Shown in pieces: positions 42,656 through 53,889 of a DNA stretch of 64,000 nucleotides. Position 1 is the first letter of the stretch; each line of letters opens with the position of its first letter. Where the stretch lies: the NCBI GenBank assembly GCA_027049035.1, contig JALTVI010000091.1:62001-126000 (forward strand), in the 5' to 3' direction. The position numbers and the translations under genes are program-made. The stretch is from Sulfurovum sp. (lineage in GTDB: Bacteria; Campylobacterota; Campylobacteria; Campylobacterales; Sulfurovaceae). Below the pieces are notes generated by a model. That model was not told the DNA's origin. It searched no databases and was given only the letters and a program-made list of their open reading frames with translations.

Positions 42656-45600
42656 ATGGTTTCTGACGTTAAGTATCATAATATTATATTTCTGGATCTT
42701 GAAGTAGATACACATACGAAAAAGATTTATGAGCTTGGTATGGTGTATAAAAACCGTACACATAATACCACTGCGATGAATGAAACGGTCAATTTTATTA
42801 AACTCTGTAATACCCGTTATATGTGCGGACATAACTTTATTGATTTTGATCTGGAGATATTAAGAGATACTTCACTTTATGAAGCACTGAAAGCCCATAA
42901 AATCATAGATACGCTGCCTTTGTCCCTCTTGCTTTTCAATGAAAAATCCATACATGCTTTGCCAAAAAATTATAAAAGTGAAGATGATTTCAAAAATGAT
43001 CCTGTAGAGGATTCCAAGTTGACTGCTGAACTTTTGGGACGTATAGAGACACGTTTTTTGTCGTTGGATAGAAACCTTCAAAATATCTTTTATTCTCTTT
43101 TAAAAGAAGAGGAGCACTTTAGCGGCTTTTTTGATTATTTATCGAATGAACACACTTTTGTGTTTATAAATGCAAAAGAACTTCATCGTATGATTTCTGG
43201 CGAATATAAGCAGGTGATCAGAAATAACAAATATCTCAAAGAGGTGATCAAACAACATCCTGTAGAACTTGCATATATTACTGCTCTCTTAACGCCTCAT
43301 ATTGAGATCAAATCACATCCGCCAAGAATTCTGTTTCGCCATCCGGATATTGTGGATATCCAAAGGAAACTCTGTTTTGATCTCTCGTATGAAAAGAAAA
43401 ATTTAAGTGATTTTTCAAAGGAGACATTCGGTTTTGGTACATTTAGGGTTTTCCCGAAATTGAACCCTACGTTACTCAGTTCACAAGTTTCTCAAAAGGA
43501 TATTGTTGAAGCTTCATTGAACAACGATTCTTTTCTCGCTGTTTTGCCTACCGGTGGAGGTAAAACATTCACTTTCTGGCTGCCGGCAATTATCAAGGCA
43601 AAAACGACCAAGTCGCTAACTGTTGTCATTTCACCTTTGCAGGCATTGATTGAAGATCATATTACAAGCTTTAATGCCAAGGTAGCTAACTACAAGGCTG
43701 TAGCTATCAGTGGCTATATGAGCCCGCTTGAACGAAGTGAGGCAATAGAACAGGTTGTGAATGGAGAAGCAGATATTCTCTATTTGGCACCTGAGTCATT
43801 ACGATCAAATATGATCTTCAATATTTTGAAAAACAGGCTTATTGAACGTTTTGTGGTTGATGAAGCACACTGTCTTTCTACATGGGGTAATGACTTCAGA
43901 CAGGACTACTACTATATTTGTGACTATATTAACGATCTGCTTAAAGCGAAAAACTATCAGGAGCATATCCCTGTTTCCTGCTTTACGGCTACGGCCAAAA
44001 AGGATGTTATAGACGATATTAAAACGTATTTTTTGGAAGGGTTGGGGTTAAAACTTGATGAGTATGTTGCCAAGCCTGAGAGGAAAAATCTCAAATACAA
44101 AGCACTGCCTACAGAGAACAGAGAGAAATATCCGGCACTTTTGAAACTGATTAACGAGCATAACGGTGCAACACTGGTGTATATTCCATCATCAACCAAG
44201 GAGTGTGACAAGGTCGCTGAACAACTCAATATTGATACGGATAAAACGGTGCGTTCTTTCCACTCCAAGCTTGATTCACAAGAGAAAATGCAAATACTTA
44301 AAGAGTATATTGATAACCGGATTGACGTTATTGTTGCAACGACAGCGTTCGGGATGGGTGTGGATAAAGCGGATATCACCAATGTTATTCACTATGAAGT
44401 TTCGGATTCTTTGGAAAATTATGCACAGGAGGCAGGAAGAGGTGCACGAGATGAGACGCTGGAAGCTTTTTGTCCCATTTTGTTCGATGAAAATGATTTG
44501 GATAAACATTTTGCCACATTGAACCGCTCCAAGATCACTGCTGCTGAGATCAACTCCGTGTTTCAGGTCATCAAGCGGGCAAAAGGTGACACTGTGACCA
44601 AAACGGCTTTTGAAATAGCCCTTGAAGCTGGGTGGGATGTAGAAGATAGTGCGATCGACTATAGTACAAAAGTGAAAACTGCACTTTTGGAATTGGAAAG
44701 AGAAGGCTACATTAGTCGGAAACGGAACAAAACCAGATTTTTTGCGGACTCGGTAGCGGCACAAAGTATGGAGAAACTTCATCAAGCGTTAGAGGGGCAA
44801 ACAATAGAAGAGAAGGATAAGGAGTTATTAATACTGGTGCTTCAGCATATCTTGCATAGAGGGAGCACAAAGTCGGTACAAATTGATGAGTTGGCCTTTC
44901 TTCTCGGTGCGGAAAAGTCAGCTATTGCATTGGCGATACAGCAGCTTAAAGAGATGAATATCCTGGGGGACAGTAAAGATTTAAGTTTGACTGTTTTTGA
45001 AAACGCTTTAAAAATGTTCCGAGAGATTCAACAGATAGAACAAACACTTGTCTCCTATCTGTTGTCGTTGGATCGTGAAGCGGTGAGTATCAAGGAGTTG
45101 AGCGAACATCTCTATAGTTCAGGTGTGATTCAAAAAAATGAATCAACGCGTATTAGAGATCTGCTTCGTAACCTTAGAGACAAAAGCAGCTTTATATTCA
45201 AACGTATCAGCCGTCAGTATGATCTGTGGTATTTCAAGATAGTAGATGAGGCAACATTTCAAAATGATTTGAAGACCAAACATACGATCAGTGAACAAAT
45301 TATTATCGATTTTATCTCTCAAATACCGAAAAAGCAAAAAGAGACAACAATAGAGTTCTCTTTGAAACAGTTACGTGAAAAGGTAGGAAAAGAGTATAGC
45401 TTGAAAGCAATCGATAGAGCATTGCTTTATCTGCATCATATGCATGTTGTTGAATTGTTGAATGGCCGTTTTATCAGTTATTCCCCTATGATCATCACAA
45501 AAGAGGAGGAGATGAAACGGATCAACAAAAAATATACAAAGCAGGACTACAAGCATCGTATGGAACCACACTATCGTTCCAAAGTGGAAGCGATCCATAT

Positions 45601-47467
45601 TATGGGTGAGTATGGGAAAATACTGCAATACGATCCGACAAGGGCCGGTAGATTTTTAAGAGACTACTTTACAATGGAATATAGCGCTTTCAAACAGAAA
45701 TATGCATTAGTCAAAGCGAAAATTACACGTCCTATTACACAGCGAAGGTATAACAAGATATTTTCTGAGATGTCAGATGAACAAAAGGCTGTGATTGCTG
45801 ACAGGGAAACAAAGGCTATGATGGTACTTGCCGGTCCGGGAAGCGGTAAAACAAAAGTACTGGTACATAAAATTGCTTCATTGATTCTAACGGAAGATAT
45901 CAAACCTGAACAGTTTATGATGCTTACCTTTTCCCGTACCGCTGCCAATGAGTTTCGAAGCCGACTTTATAAGCTGATAGGAGAGATATCTTATGATATT
46001 GAAATCTATACCTTTCATGCCTATGCCTTGAAACTCATTGGTAGAGTGGTAAAAGAGGATGACAATATCCTTCATAATGCCATTAGAGAGGCGGTCAAAC
46101 AGATCGTAAATGGTGATATACCGTTACCATTTAAAAGTGTTCTGGTTCTGGATGAGTATCAGGATATCAATCAGGATAGTTTTGATCTGGTCAAGGAGAT
46201 TTACCATGCCAATAGAGAAATGCGTATTATTGCTGTAGGTGACGACGATCAGTGCATCATGGGGCATGCCGGAGCGGATGTACGTTTTATTGATGCATTT
46301 AAAGAGGTGTTTGGTCAGGACGAAGAGGGGAAAGAGAGTTATAAACAGTATGAACTACTGACTAACTTTAGAAGCACTAAACGCATTGTCTCTTATACCA
46401 ATACATTCATAGAACATGTTCATAAACGATACAAAACCCATCCGTTAATTCCTTACAGTGAAGAAGAGGGATCGGTTACTGTACAGACTTGCCTATGGCG
46501 TGATCTAGTTATGCCTGCGGTCAAAAAGATTGAAACAGAAGAGATGTTGCAAAACTGTGCAGTTTTAGCTTATACGAACGCTGAGGTGATGAGGCTCTAT
46601 TCCTTGTTAGATGCCAGAGGGATTAGGGTGAAATATATTTTGGATAGAGATGGTTTTTCTCTTAAAAATCTTGTAGAAATTGTCTACTTTGATCAAGTTT
46701 TGAGTGACCTAAGCAAACAGGAGGGGCTTTATAGAGCAGAAGATTTCCGTGAAGCCTTTGTGTTGACGCAGGTAAAGTTCAAGGGCTCAAAAAATCTGCC
46801 ACTGTTGGAAAAAGTCATTGACAAATTTCTTTTGGAGAGCCTTACCTATCATATTTCACAATGGCTGGCCTACCTTGATGAGATCAAGTTTGAAGATTTT
46901 GAATCTTATCATAACACTGCTACGGTTTCTACCATTCATAAATCGAAAGGCATGGAGTTCGACAAAGTGATTTTATTGGTTTCCCCGGATCGTATGCCTA
47001 AAAAAGACGAAGAGTACCGCCTTTTTTATGTAGGTATGACACGTGCGAAACAGGAACTAACCATTTTAATGCATGGAAAACGAAAGCTTTCGAAAACCGA
47101 TGAGAATGTCAGATACCTCTTCGATGAAACTGAATATATCAGTAACGATGAACAGGTAACACTGGTTATGGGGTTAAAAGATATCGTCCTTGGGTTTGAT
47201 AATACCCCAAATATGCAATCAGCAGAGATCATAGCGGGTGAAGTCGTCACATTTAAACAAAGAGGAGAAAATAGACCGTTTGCTATTCTCTATAAAGGGA
47301 TGGAGATAGGTCTATTGTCAAAAAGATTTTTTGCTGAACTTCAGGGGTATTTTGAAAAAGGGTATCACATTGGAAAAGCATCTATTGATTATGTGGTTGT
47401 GTGGTATGACAAAGAGAAGGATGCGTATTTAAAACATCCGCTGTGCAAGGTTGTTTTGTCGAAATAA
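42656..47467 (+). CDS. exonuclease-RecQ-UvrD fusion helicase
   Basis: The 1603-residue protein has three enzymatic parts. Residues 1-150 form a DnaQ-like exonuclease (FLDLEVD, CGHNFIDFD, DPVEDSKLTAEL), with Asn in place of the usual His five residues before the last Asp. Residues about 270-780 form a RecQ helicase: PTGGGKT (298), VVDEAHCLSTWGNDFRQDY (401), TATAKK, TTAFGMGVDKADI (562), QEAGRGARDE (592), then winged-helix-like segments. Residues about 1030-1500 form a UvrD/Rep helicase: AGPGSGKT (1059), LDEYQD (1164), GDDDQ (1195), STIHKSKGMEFDK (1424), YVGMTRAK (1457). It probably unwinds and trims DNA in repair or defence. AT-rich codons set it apart from its neighbours, suggesting transfer. 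Confidence 0.9.
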   Translation: MVSDVKYHNIIFLDLEVDTHTKKIYELGMVYKNRTHNTTAMNETVNFIKLCNTRYMCGHNFIDFDLEILRDTSLYEALKAHKIIDTLPLSLLLFNEKSIHALPKNYKSEDDFKNDPVEDSKLTAELLGRIETRFLSLDRNLQNIFYSLLKEEEHFSGFFDYLSNEHTFVFINAKELHRMISGEYKQVIRNNKYLKEVIKQHPVELAYITALLTPHIEIKSHPPRILFRHPDIVDIQRKLCFDLSYEKKNLSDFSKETFGFGTFRVFPKLNPTLLSSQVSQKDIVEASLNNDSFLAVLPTGGGKTFTFWLPAIIKAKTTKSLTVVISPLQALIEDHITSFNAKVANYKAVAISGYMSPLERSEAIEQVVNGEADILYLAPESLRSNMIFNILKNRLIERFVVDEAHCLSTWGNDFRQDYYYICDYINDLLKAKNYQEHIPVSCFTATAKKDVIDDIKTYFLEGLGLKLDEYVAKPERKNLKYKALPTENREKYPALLKLINEHNGATLVYIPSSTKECDKVAEQLNIDTDKTVRSFHSKLDSQEKMQILKEYIDNRIDVIVATTAFGMGVDKADITNVIHYEVSDSLENYAQEAGRGARDETLEAFCPILFDENDLDKHFATLNRSKITAAEINSVFQVIKRAKGDTVTKTAFEIALEAGWDVEDSAIDYSTKVKTALLELEREGYISRKRNKTRFFADSVAAQSMEKLHQALEGQTIEEKDKELLILVLQHILHRGSTKSVQIDELAFLLGAEKSAIALAIQQLKEMNILGDSKDLSLTVFENALKMFREIQQIEQTLVSYLLSLDREAVSIKELSEHLYSSGVIQKNESTRIRDLLRNLRDKSSFIFKRISRQYDLWYFKIVDEATFQNDLKTKHTISEQIIIDFISQIPKKQKETTIEFSLKQLREKVGKEYSLKAIDRALLYLHHMHVVELLNGRFISYSPMIITKEEEMKRINKKYTKQDYKHRMEPHYRSKVEAIHIMGEYGKILQYDPTRAGRFLRDYFTMEYSAFKQKYALVKAKITRPITQRRYNKIFSEMSDEQKAVIADRETKAMMVLAGPGSGKTKVLVHKIASLILTEDIKPEQFMMLTFSRTAANEFRSRLYKLIGEISYDIEIYTFHAYALKLIGRVVKEDDNILHNAIREAVKQIVNGDIPLPFKSVLVLDEYQDINQDSFDLVKEIYHANREMRIIAVGDDDQCIMGHAGADVRFIDAFKEVFGQDEEGKESYKQYELLTNFRSTKRIVSYTNTFIEHVHKRYKTHPLIPYSEEEGSVTVQTCLWRDLVMPAVKKIETEEMLQNCAVLAYTNAEVMRLYSLLDARGIRVKYILDRDGFSLKNLVEIVYFDQVLSDLSKQEGLYRAEDFREAFVLTQVKFKGSKNLPLLEKVIDKFLLESLTYHISQWLAYLDEIKFEDFESYHNTATVSTIHKSKGMEFDKVILLVSPDRMPKKDEEYRLFYVGMTRAKQELTILMHGKRKLSKTDENVRYLFDETEYISNDEQVTLVMGLKDIVLGFDNTPNMQSAEIIAGEVVTFKQRGENRPFAILYKGMEIGLLSKRFFAELQGYFEKGYHIGKASIDYVVVWYDKEKDAYLKHPLCKVVLSK

Positions 47468-47603
47468 ATGGACTTGCATCAACTTTATTTTATATAGATT
47501 AGATTCCTACGGTGTGTAATAAAACATAATAAATCTAATAACCTTAGGTAAATCAAATATTATTTAAGAGAAATTTTATCTTAAATTGACTATAGTGGAC
47601 TTT

Positions 47604-47702
47604 CAAACTCTCGGGGTGCCATGGAAGACATGGCTGAGAAGACCCACAAAGGTCTACCCGCTGAACTTGACCCGGACAATACCGGCGTAAGGAAGAGCTT
47701 TG
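47604..47702 (+). promoter_or_regulatory. TPP riboswitch upstream of thiC
   Basis: The conserved THI-box parts occur in order: TCGGGGTGCC, GGCTGAGA, ACCCGCTGAACTTGACCCGG, CAATACCGGCGTAAGGAAGA (the last ones abutting). Outer bases CAAACTC / GAGCTTTG can form stem P1. It lies 109 bp before thiC. The rest of the leader contains a weak A/T hairpin (GAAAAAA…TTTTTTC, about 47719-47745), so control of translation initiation may be as likely as termination. The flanks of this 343-bp gap (47468-47603 and 47703-47810) hold no gene. Confidence 0.95.
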
Positions 47703-47705
47703 TAA

Positions 47706-49740
<2,035 letters not shown>

Positions 49741-49746
49741 GTTATT

Positions 49747-49868
49747 GTCACTGAGCACGGGTGCACAGATGCGTTGTCGCCCATATTTGCGAAGCAAGGC
49801 GACATAAGCATCGCCCGTGCACTTGCGAAGTGACGCTTTTTTGCCTACTTTTTTTTAAAAAAAGTAGG
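49747..49868. repeat. long imperfect hairpin plus A/T palindrome between thiC and thiO
   Basis: GTCACT…GCACGGG…GATGC…TTGTCGCC pairs with GGCGACA…GCATC…GCCCGTGC…AGTGAC, an imperfect stem spanning 49747-49834. A second palindrome, CCTAC plus eight T, seven A and GTAGG, spans 49844-49868 just before the thiO ribosome site. The second could act as a terminator or attenuator for thiO; the first looks like a foldable mobile repeat. Confidence 0.5.
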
Positions 49869-49907
49869 AAAGAACAAGCTTTTAACGATTTTTGGAAGGA
49901 AAAAACG

Positions 49908-51008
49908 ATGAACATCGCTATCGCCGGTGCCGGTCTGGCTGGCCGTGTACTTGCCCTGAACCTGCTGCAAAGCGGAGAGCACACCATTACCTTTTTTGAC
50001 AAGGACTCCAAAGAGGGGGTGCGTGCAGCAGGGTTTACGGCCGCTGGGATGCTGGCACCCTATGCGGAGCTTGAAACGGCAGAGTCGGTCATCTTCGAGC
50101 TGGGGCAGCGCTCCATCGAACTCTGGCCGGCACTCCTGAAGCAGATAGGGCTCTTTGACGGCTATCAGCAAAAGGGTACGGTGGTTACCGCTCATCCGCA
50201 GGATATGGGAGAGCTGGAACACTTCATCGGGATGCTGCGGCGCAAGGTCGATGCGGCGCAGAGTATCGAAACGCTTGATGCAGAGGCAGTCCGTACCCTT
50301 GAGCCGGACCTCTATACGCACCGGCACGGCTTTTTCATTCCGCAGGAGGGACTGGTGGACGCACAGCGCTTCATCGCCTTTTCGGTCAACTACTTCGACC
50401 GTATGGAGAATGTCACATTTCGTGAATATACGCCTGTAGAAAAGCTGGAGCCAGGCAGGGTCCATACCGCCGAAGGAGTCGAAACATTCGACTGGGTCTT
50501 CGATACGCGAGGTCTGGGTGCCAAAGAGCATTTTGATGACCTGCGCGGCGTGCGCGGCGAAGTGGTGTGGGTGGAGGCAAACGACATCGATATCACCCGT
50601 CCGACCCGTCTGATGCACCCGCGCTACAAACTCTACATCGTCCCGCGCGGCAACGGCTGTGAGGGGATAGACCTGGAGTACTGTGCAGACTGCAAACTCT
50701 CACAGACACCGGGTTACAAGCGCTACTTGATCGGTGCAACGGAGATAGAGAGTGAAGATATGTCGCCCATTTCGGTACGATCGAGCATGGAGCTGCTTTC
50801 AGCCCTCTATACCGTACACCCCAACTTCGGTGAAGCGCGGGTGGTCAATACCGAGACCAACTGCCGCCCGGCATTTAGAGACAACCTGCCGCGCATCGAG
50901 AATGAAAAGGGGCTTACGCGTATCAACGGTCTCTATCGGCACGGCTATCTGCTCTCTCCGGCGATTGTGGAGAAAGCACTTAACGAAGGGATAAGGAGAG
51001 TACAATGA
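49908..51008 (+). CDS. thiO: glycine oxidase ThiO-type FAD enzyme
   Basis: The 366-residue FAD-dependent oxidase has the dinucleotide motif IAIAGAGLAGRVLALNLL at the very start and the DAO-family region GFTAAGMLAPYAELE. The late FAD-binding signature is NCRPAFRDNLPRI, with GLYRHGYLLSPAI. ThiO oxidises glycine to the imine that ThiG uses, with oxygen as acceptor. That replaces ThiH and implies at least microaerobic life. The start at 49908 follows GGAAGGA; the longer frame upstream is repeat DNA. The stop overlaps thiS by 4 bp. Confidence 0.88.
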   Translation: MNIAIAGAGLAGRVLALNLLQSGEHTITFFDKDSKEGVRAAGFTAAGMLAPYAELETAESVIFELGQRSIELWPALLKQIGLFDGYQQKGTVVTAHPQDMGELEHFIGMLRRKVDAAQSIETLDAEAVRTLEPDLYTHRHGFFIPQEGLVDAQRFIAFSVNYFDRMENVTFREYTPVEKLEPGRVHTAEGVETFDWVFDTRGLGAKEHFDDLRGVRGEVVWVEANDIDITRPTRLMHPRYKLYIVPRGNGCEGIDLEYCADCKLSQTPGYKRYLIGATEIESEDMSPISVRSSMELLSALYTVHPNFGEARVVNTETNCRPAFRDNLPRIENEKGLTRINGLYRHGYLLSPAIVEKALNEGIRRVQ

Positions 51009-51214
51009 AGTCTATCAGTGTATCGGTAAACGGGGAGAAGAAAGCACTTCCGGCAGAGTGCAGCATCAAAGAGATGCTAAAGCGGCTCAGTTTTCACGAC
51101 GAGTGGCTTGGGGTCGCCGTTAATGGCGAGTTCGTGCCAAAAGATGCCTTTGAACGAACCTTTTTGAAAGAAGGGGATGAGGTGGACGTGCTGGCGCCGG
51201 TAAGCGGAGGATAG
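51005..51214 (+). CDS. thiS: sulfur carrier protein ThiS
   Basis: The 69-residue ubiquitin-like sulfur carrier opens with a beta-strand start (SISVSVNGEKKAL). It ends with the diagnostic Gly-Gly (APVSGG), which is adenylated by ThiF and thiocarboxylated before sulfur passes to ThiG. It overlaps thiO by 4 bp. ThiF is not in this window. Confidence 0.92.
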   Translation: MKSISVSVNGEKKALPAECSIKEMLKRLSFHDEWLGVAVNGEFVPKDAFERTFLKEGDEVDVLAPVSGG

Positions 51215-51298
51215 ATGAGATAATAACCAAATGGGATTGCAGGATGCAATTGTCAACGGACCTATTGCGCATATATCCACCCACAACCGTTCTACCTC

Positions 51299-51397
51299 GC
51301 GTAGGGTGCGTAATCACGCACCTTTGAGACGCATGGAAGCAATAAACCGTTCATCTTTTGACAACGGTTTGGAGGTGCGAAACATGGCACCCTACGC
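51299..51397. repeat. nested-palindrome element between thiS and thiG (GTAGGGTGCGT-type copy 2)
   Basis: An 11-bp outer inverted repeat, GCGTAGGGTGC (51299-51309) / GCACCCTACGC (51387-51397), encloses three more pairs: GGTGCGT / ACGCACC, CGCACCT / AGGTGCG and AAACCGTT / AACGGTTT. The whole could fold into a branched structure of about 99 nt. The opening matches the copy at 42137. It resembles a small palindromic mobile repeat. Confidence 0.6.
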
Positions 51398-51454
51398 AGA
51401 TAGAATGAAAGAGTACGAGAAAAAATGACATCAATAAAAAACAAAGGTATACCC

Positions 51455-52258
51455 ATGACAAACAATAACCATACCAAATGGCAGATTGGTGGCAAGGAGC
51501 TCTCCTCGCGGATGTTCATAGGTTCGGCGCTCTACCCCTCACCGGCGGTGATGGAGGATGCCATCAGGGCATCGCAGGCGCAGGTGGTTACCGTATCGCT
51601 GCGCCGTCAGGGAGTGAACAAAGAGGCAGGAGAGGGGTTTTGGAAGATCATTCGTGATCTTGGCGTAGAGGTACTGCCCAATACGGCAGGGTGCCACTCT
51701 GCCAAAGAGGCGATTACTATCGCACAGATGGCGCGTGAGGTTTTTGGTACCAACTGGATCAAGCTTGAGGTCATTGGCGATCAGTATAATCTTCAGCCAG
51801 ACCCCTACGAAACCGTGGAAGCGGCGAAGGTACTTGTCAAAGAGGGGTTTGAAGTCTTTCCCTATACCACAGATGATCTGGTCGTAGCCAAAAAACTTGT
51901 CGATGCGGGGTGTAACATACTGATGCCGTGGGGCTCACCCATAGGTTCGGGGAAAGGGTTGATGAACCCCTACAACCTCAAAGCGATAAGAGAAGCCTTT
52001 CCTACGATGCCGCTAATTATCGATGCCGGCATAGGCAAGCCCTCTCACGCGGTGACGGCAATGGAGCTTGGCTACGACGGTATTCTGCTAAACTCCGCAG
52101 TGGCCCTTGCACAGGACCCTGTAGCGATGGCAAGAGCATTCGCGCTGGCGGTCGAAGCGGGGCGCACAGGCTACGAAGCGGGTGCGATGCAGGAACGTGA
52201 GTTTGCCTCCCCCTCTACACCAACGGTGGGAACACCGTTTTGGCACCAGGGAAAATAG
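51455..52258 (+). CDS. thiG: thiazole synthase
   Basis: The 267-residue TIM-barrel enzyme builds thiazole phosphate from deoxyxylulose phosphate, dehydroglycine and the ThiS thiocarboxylate. It begins [22 protein letters not shown]. The Schiff-base lysine is in [11 protein letters not shown]. Phosphate-binding regions [13 protein letters not shown] and [21 protein letters not shown] are intact, as is the C-terminal FWHQGK end. Start 51455 is favoured by AAAGG upstream; an ATG at 51425 would add 10 residues. A palindrome overlaps its stop. Confidence 0.94.
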   Translation: MTNNNHTKWQIGGKELSSRMFIGSALYPSPAVMEDAIRASQAQVVTVSLRRQGVNKEAGEGFWKIIRDLGVEVLPNTAGCHSAKEAITIAQMAREVFGTNWIKLEVIGDQYNLQPDPYETVEAAKVLVKEGFEVFPYTTDDLVVAKKLVDAGCNILMPWGSPIGSGKGLMNPYNLKAIREAFPTMPLIIDAGIGKPSHAVTAMELGYDGILLNSAVALAQDPVAMARAFALAVEAGRTGYEAGAMQEREFASPSTPTVGTPFWHQGK

Positions 52259-52277
52259 TTGCGTTCGCAACTATTTT
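52252..52277 (+). terminator. perfect palindrome over the thiG stop, possible terminator
   Basis: AAAATAGTTGCG-TT-CGCAACTATTTT is a 12-bp perfect stem with a 2-nt loop. It includes the thiG TAG stop codon and ends in TTTT. It might end part of the transcript before thiE or protect the mRNA end. A loop of two bases is tight, so the top pairs probably stay open. Confidence 0.45.
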
Positions 52278-52336
52278 AGTGAGGAAGTAGGAGGTAGGAG
52301 TGAGGAGTTGTAGTATGCATTGCGTTGCAATGCTTC
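52276..52336. repeat. GCATTG-type dispersed hairpin repeat, copy 3
   Basis: It starts TTAGTGAGGAAGTAGGAGG and ends with GCATTGC-GTT-GCAATGC (52317-52333). Layout and sequence match copy 2 at the end of thiC and, more weakly, copy 1 at 24453. It fills the gap between thiG and thiE. Confidence 0.6.
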
Positions 52337-52396
52337 TATTGAATGTAGGGGTAACCTTTGTGGTTGCTTTCAATGAGGATCAAACAAAGGACATCA

Positions 52397-53032
52397 ATGC
52401 GATTCCCAAAATGTGACGATACCCCCCTTGGTATCTATCCGGTTGTGGACAGGGCAGAGAAGCTGCGTCCACTGTATGAGTGCGGCATTACTACGGCACA
52501 GCTGCGCGTGAAAGATATGGAGGGTGAGGTGCTTGAAGAGGAGATCGTAGAGGCTATTATGGTTTCCCGTGCGTTTGAAGCGCGTCTTTTCGTCAACGAC
52601 TACTGGCAGCTTGCCATAAAGCACAACGCCTACGGTATTCACTTGGGGCAGGAGGATATTCAGGATGCGGACATCGATGCCATCTTTGAAGCGGGACTTC
52701 GGCTTGGCATCAGTACCCATACCCCCGAAGAGATCGATATCGCGCTTGGGTTCGAACCCTCCTACATCGCCATCGGTCCTGTATTTGTGCCCATCTCCAA
52801 AGAACTCAAGTATGACACGGTAGGTACCCAACTGCTGAAACGCTGGGCCGAAGAGGTGGATTATCCTGTGGTGGCGATTGGGGGCATTACCATCGACAAC
52901 ATCGAAACGGTGGCAAAGACCAAAGCGGCAAGCGGCATTGCAATGATATCGGGCGTACTCGATGAGCAGGGTAACATTTCAAAAGCAAAAACCAAAGCGC
53001 TGATGGAGGTCTTTGAACGTCATGGCATCTGA
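52397..53032 (+). CDS. thiE: thiamine-phosphate synthase
   Basis: The 211-residue TIM-barrel protein joins HMP pyrophosphate and thiazole phosphate to thiamine phosphate. Seen motifs: TAQLRVKD (pyrophosphate Lys/Arg), RLFVNDYWQLA, GIHLGQED, IAIGPVFVPISKELKYDTVG (in two parts) and VVAIGGIT. The usual P-T-x-T-K loop is altered to P-I-S-K-E-L-K, still with its lysines. The start at 52397 follows AAAGGA. It overlaps thiD by 11 bp. Confidence 0.9.
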   Translation: MRFPKCDDTPLGIYPVVDRAEKLRPLYECGITTAQLRVKDMEGEVLEEEIVEAIMVSRAFEARLFVNDYWQLAIKHNAYGIHLGQEDIQDADIDAIFEAGLRLGISTHTPEEIDIALGFEPSYIAIGPVFVPISKELKYDTVGTQLLKRWAEEVDYPVVAIGGITIDNIETVAKTKAASGIAMISGVLDEQGNISKAKTKALMEVFERHGI

Positions 53033-53831
53033 GCATACACCAACGGTGCTTGTCATTGCCGGCTTCGACCCCTACGGCGGGGCAGGCATTACGATGGATA
53101 CCAAGGTCGTTCACGCCCTTGGCGGGTATGCCTTGAGTGCCGTAACGGCGATCACCGCACAGAACTCTCAGGGGGTAGCTGCCGTCGAGCCGGTGGATGC
53201 CGGGCTGCTTGAGGCACAGCTGTGTACGCTGCTTGAGGATGTGCGTGTTGATGCGGTGAAGATAGGAATGCTGGGGACCAAAGAGCTGATTGAAACCGTA
53301 GCGAAGGTACTCAAGCATTACAGACTCGGTAATGTCGTGCTTGACCCGGTTCTTGTCAGTTCAAGCGGCAAACGGCTTCTGGAGGAGGAGGCTATCGAGA
53401 CAATGGTTTACAAACTTTTTCCGCACTGCCGGCTTGTCACACCAAACCTTCCGGAGACCAATGCACTTATTGGAAGCGACTTTGCAGGAGGAGCGAAAGA
53501 GGTACCGATGATGGCACAGGCACTATTCGAATTGGGAGCGAAGAACATACTGCTCAAAGGCGGCCATACCATCGAAGAGGAGGCAGTGGACTATCTTGTA
53601 GAGCTCTCAAGCATTACCCGGTTCTGTTCTCCACGTATCGAAACGACACACACCCACGGTACCGGCTGCCTCCTTTCATCAGCAATTGCCACAGAACTTG
53701 CAAAGGGGGAGAGCCTGGCGCAGAGTGTCAAGCATGCAAAACACTTCCTCTTTGAAAAGCTCAAGCACGCTTCGGCACTTTCACTGGCATATACGAGTGA
53801 TGCCACGGAGCGAAAAGAGCCCATTTTTTAA
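53022..53831 (+). CDS. thiD: hydroxymethylpyrimidine (phosphate) kinase
   Basis: The 269-residue ribokinase-fold enzyme phosphorylates HMP and HMP phosphate. The substrate motif AGFDPYGGAGI replaces the more usual A-G-x-D-P-S-G-G-A-G-I. A-V-K-I-G-M-L-G, D-P-V-L-V-S-S-S-G and the catalytic anion hole HGTGCLLSSAIA are present. It starts inside the end of thiE (11-bp overlap). It is the last gene of the synthesis cluster. Confidence 0.93.
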   Translation: MASEHTPTVLVIAGFDPYGGAGITMDTKVVHALGGYALSAVTAITAQNSQGVAAVEPVDAGLLEAQLCTLLEDVRVDAVKIGMLGTKELIETVAKVLKHYRLGNVVLDPVLVSSSGKRLLEEEAIETMVYKLFPHCRLVTPNLPETNALIGSDFAGGAKEVPMMAQALFELGAKNILLKGGHTIEEEAVDYLVELSSITRFCSPRIETTHTHGTGCLLSSAIATELAKGESLAQSVKHAKHFLFEKLKHASALSLAYTSDATERKEPIF

Positions 53832-53889
53832 TAAGAGATTTTTTATCCTATTTAAGCCTTTTTAAATTGATTGTAATGTATAACCTACA

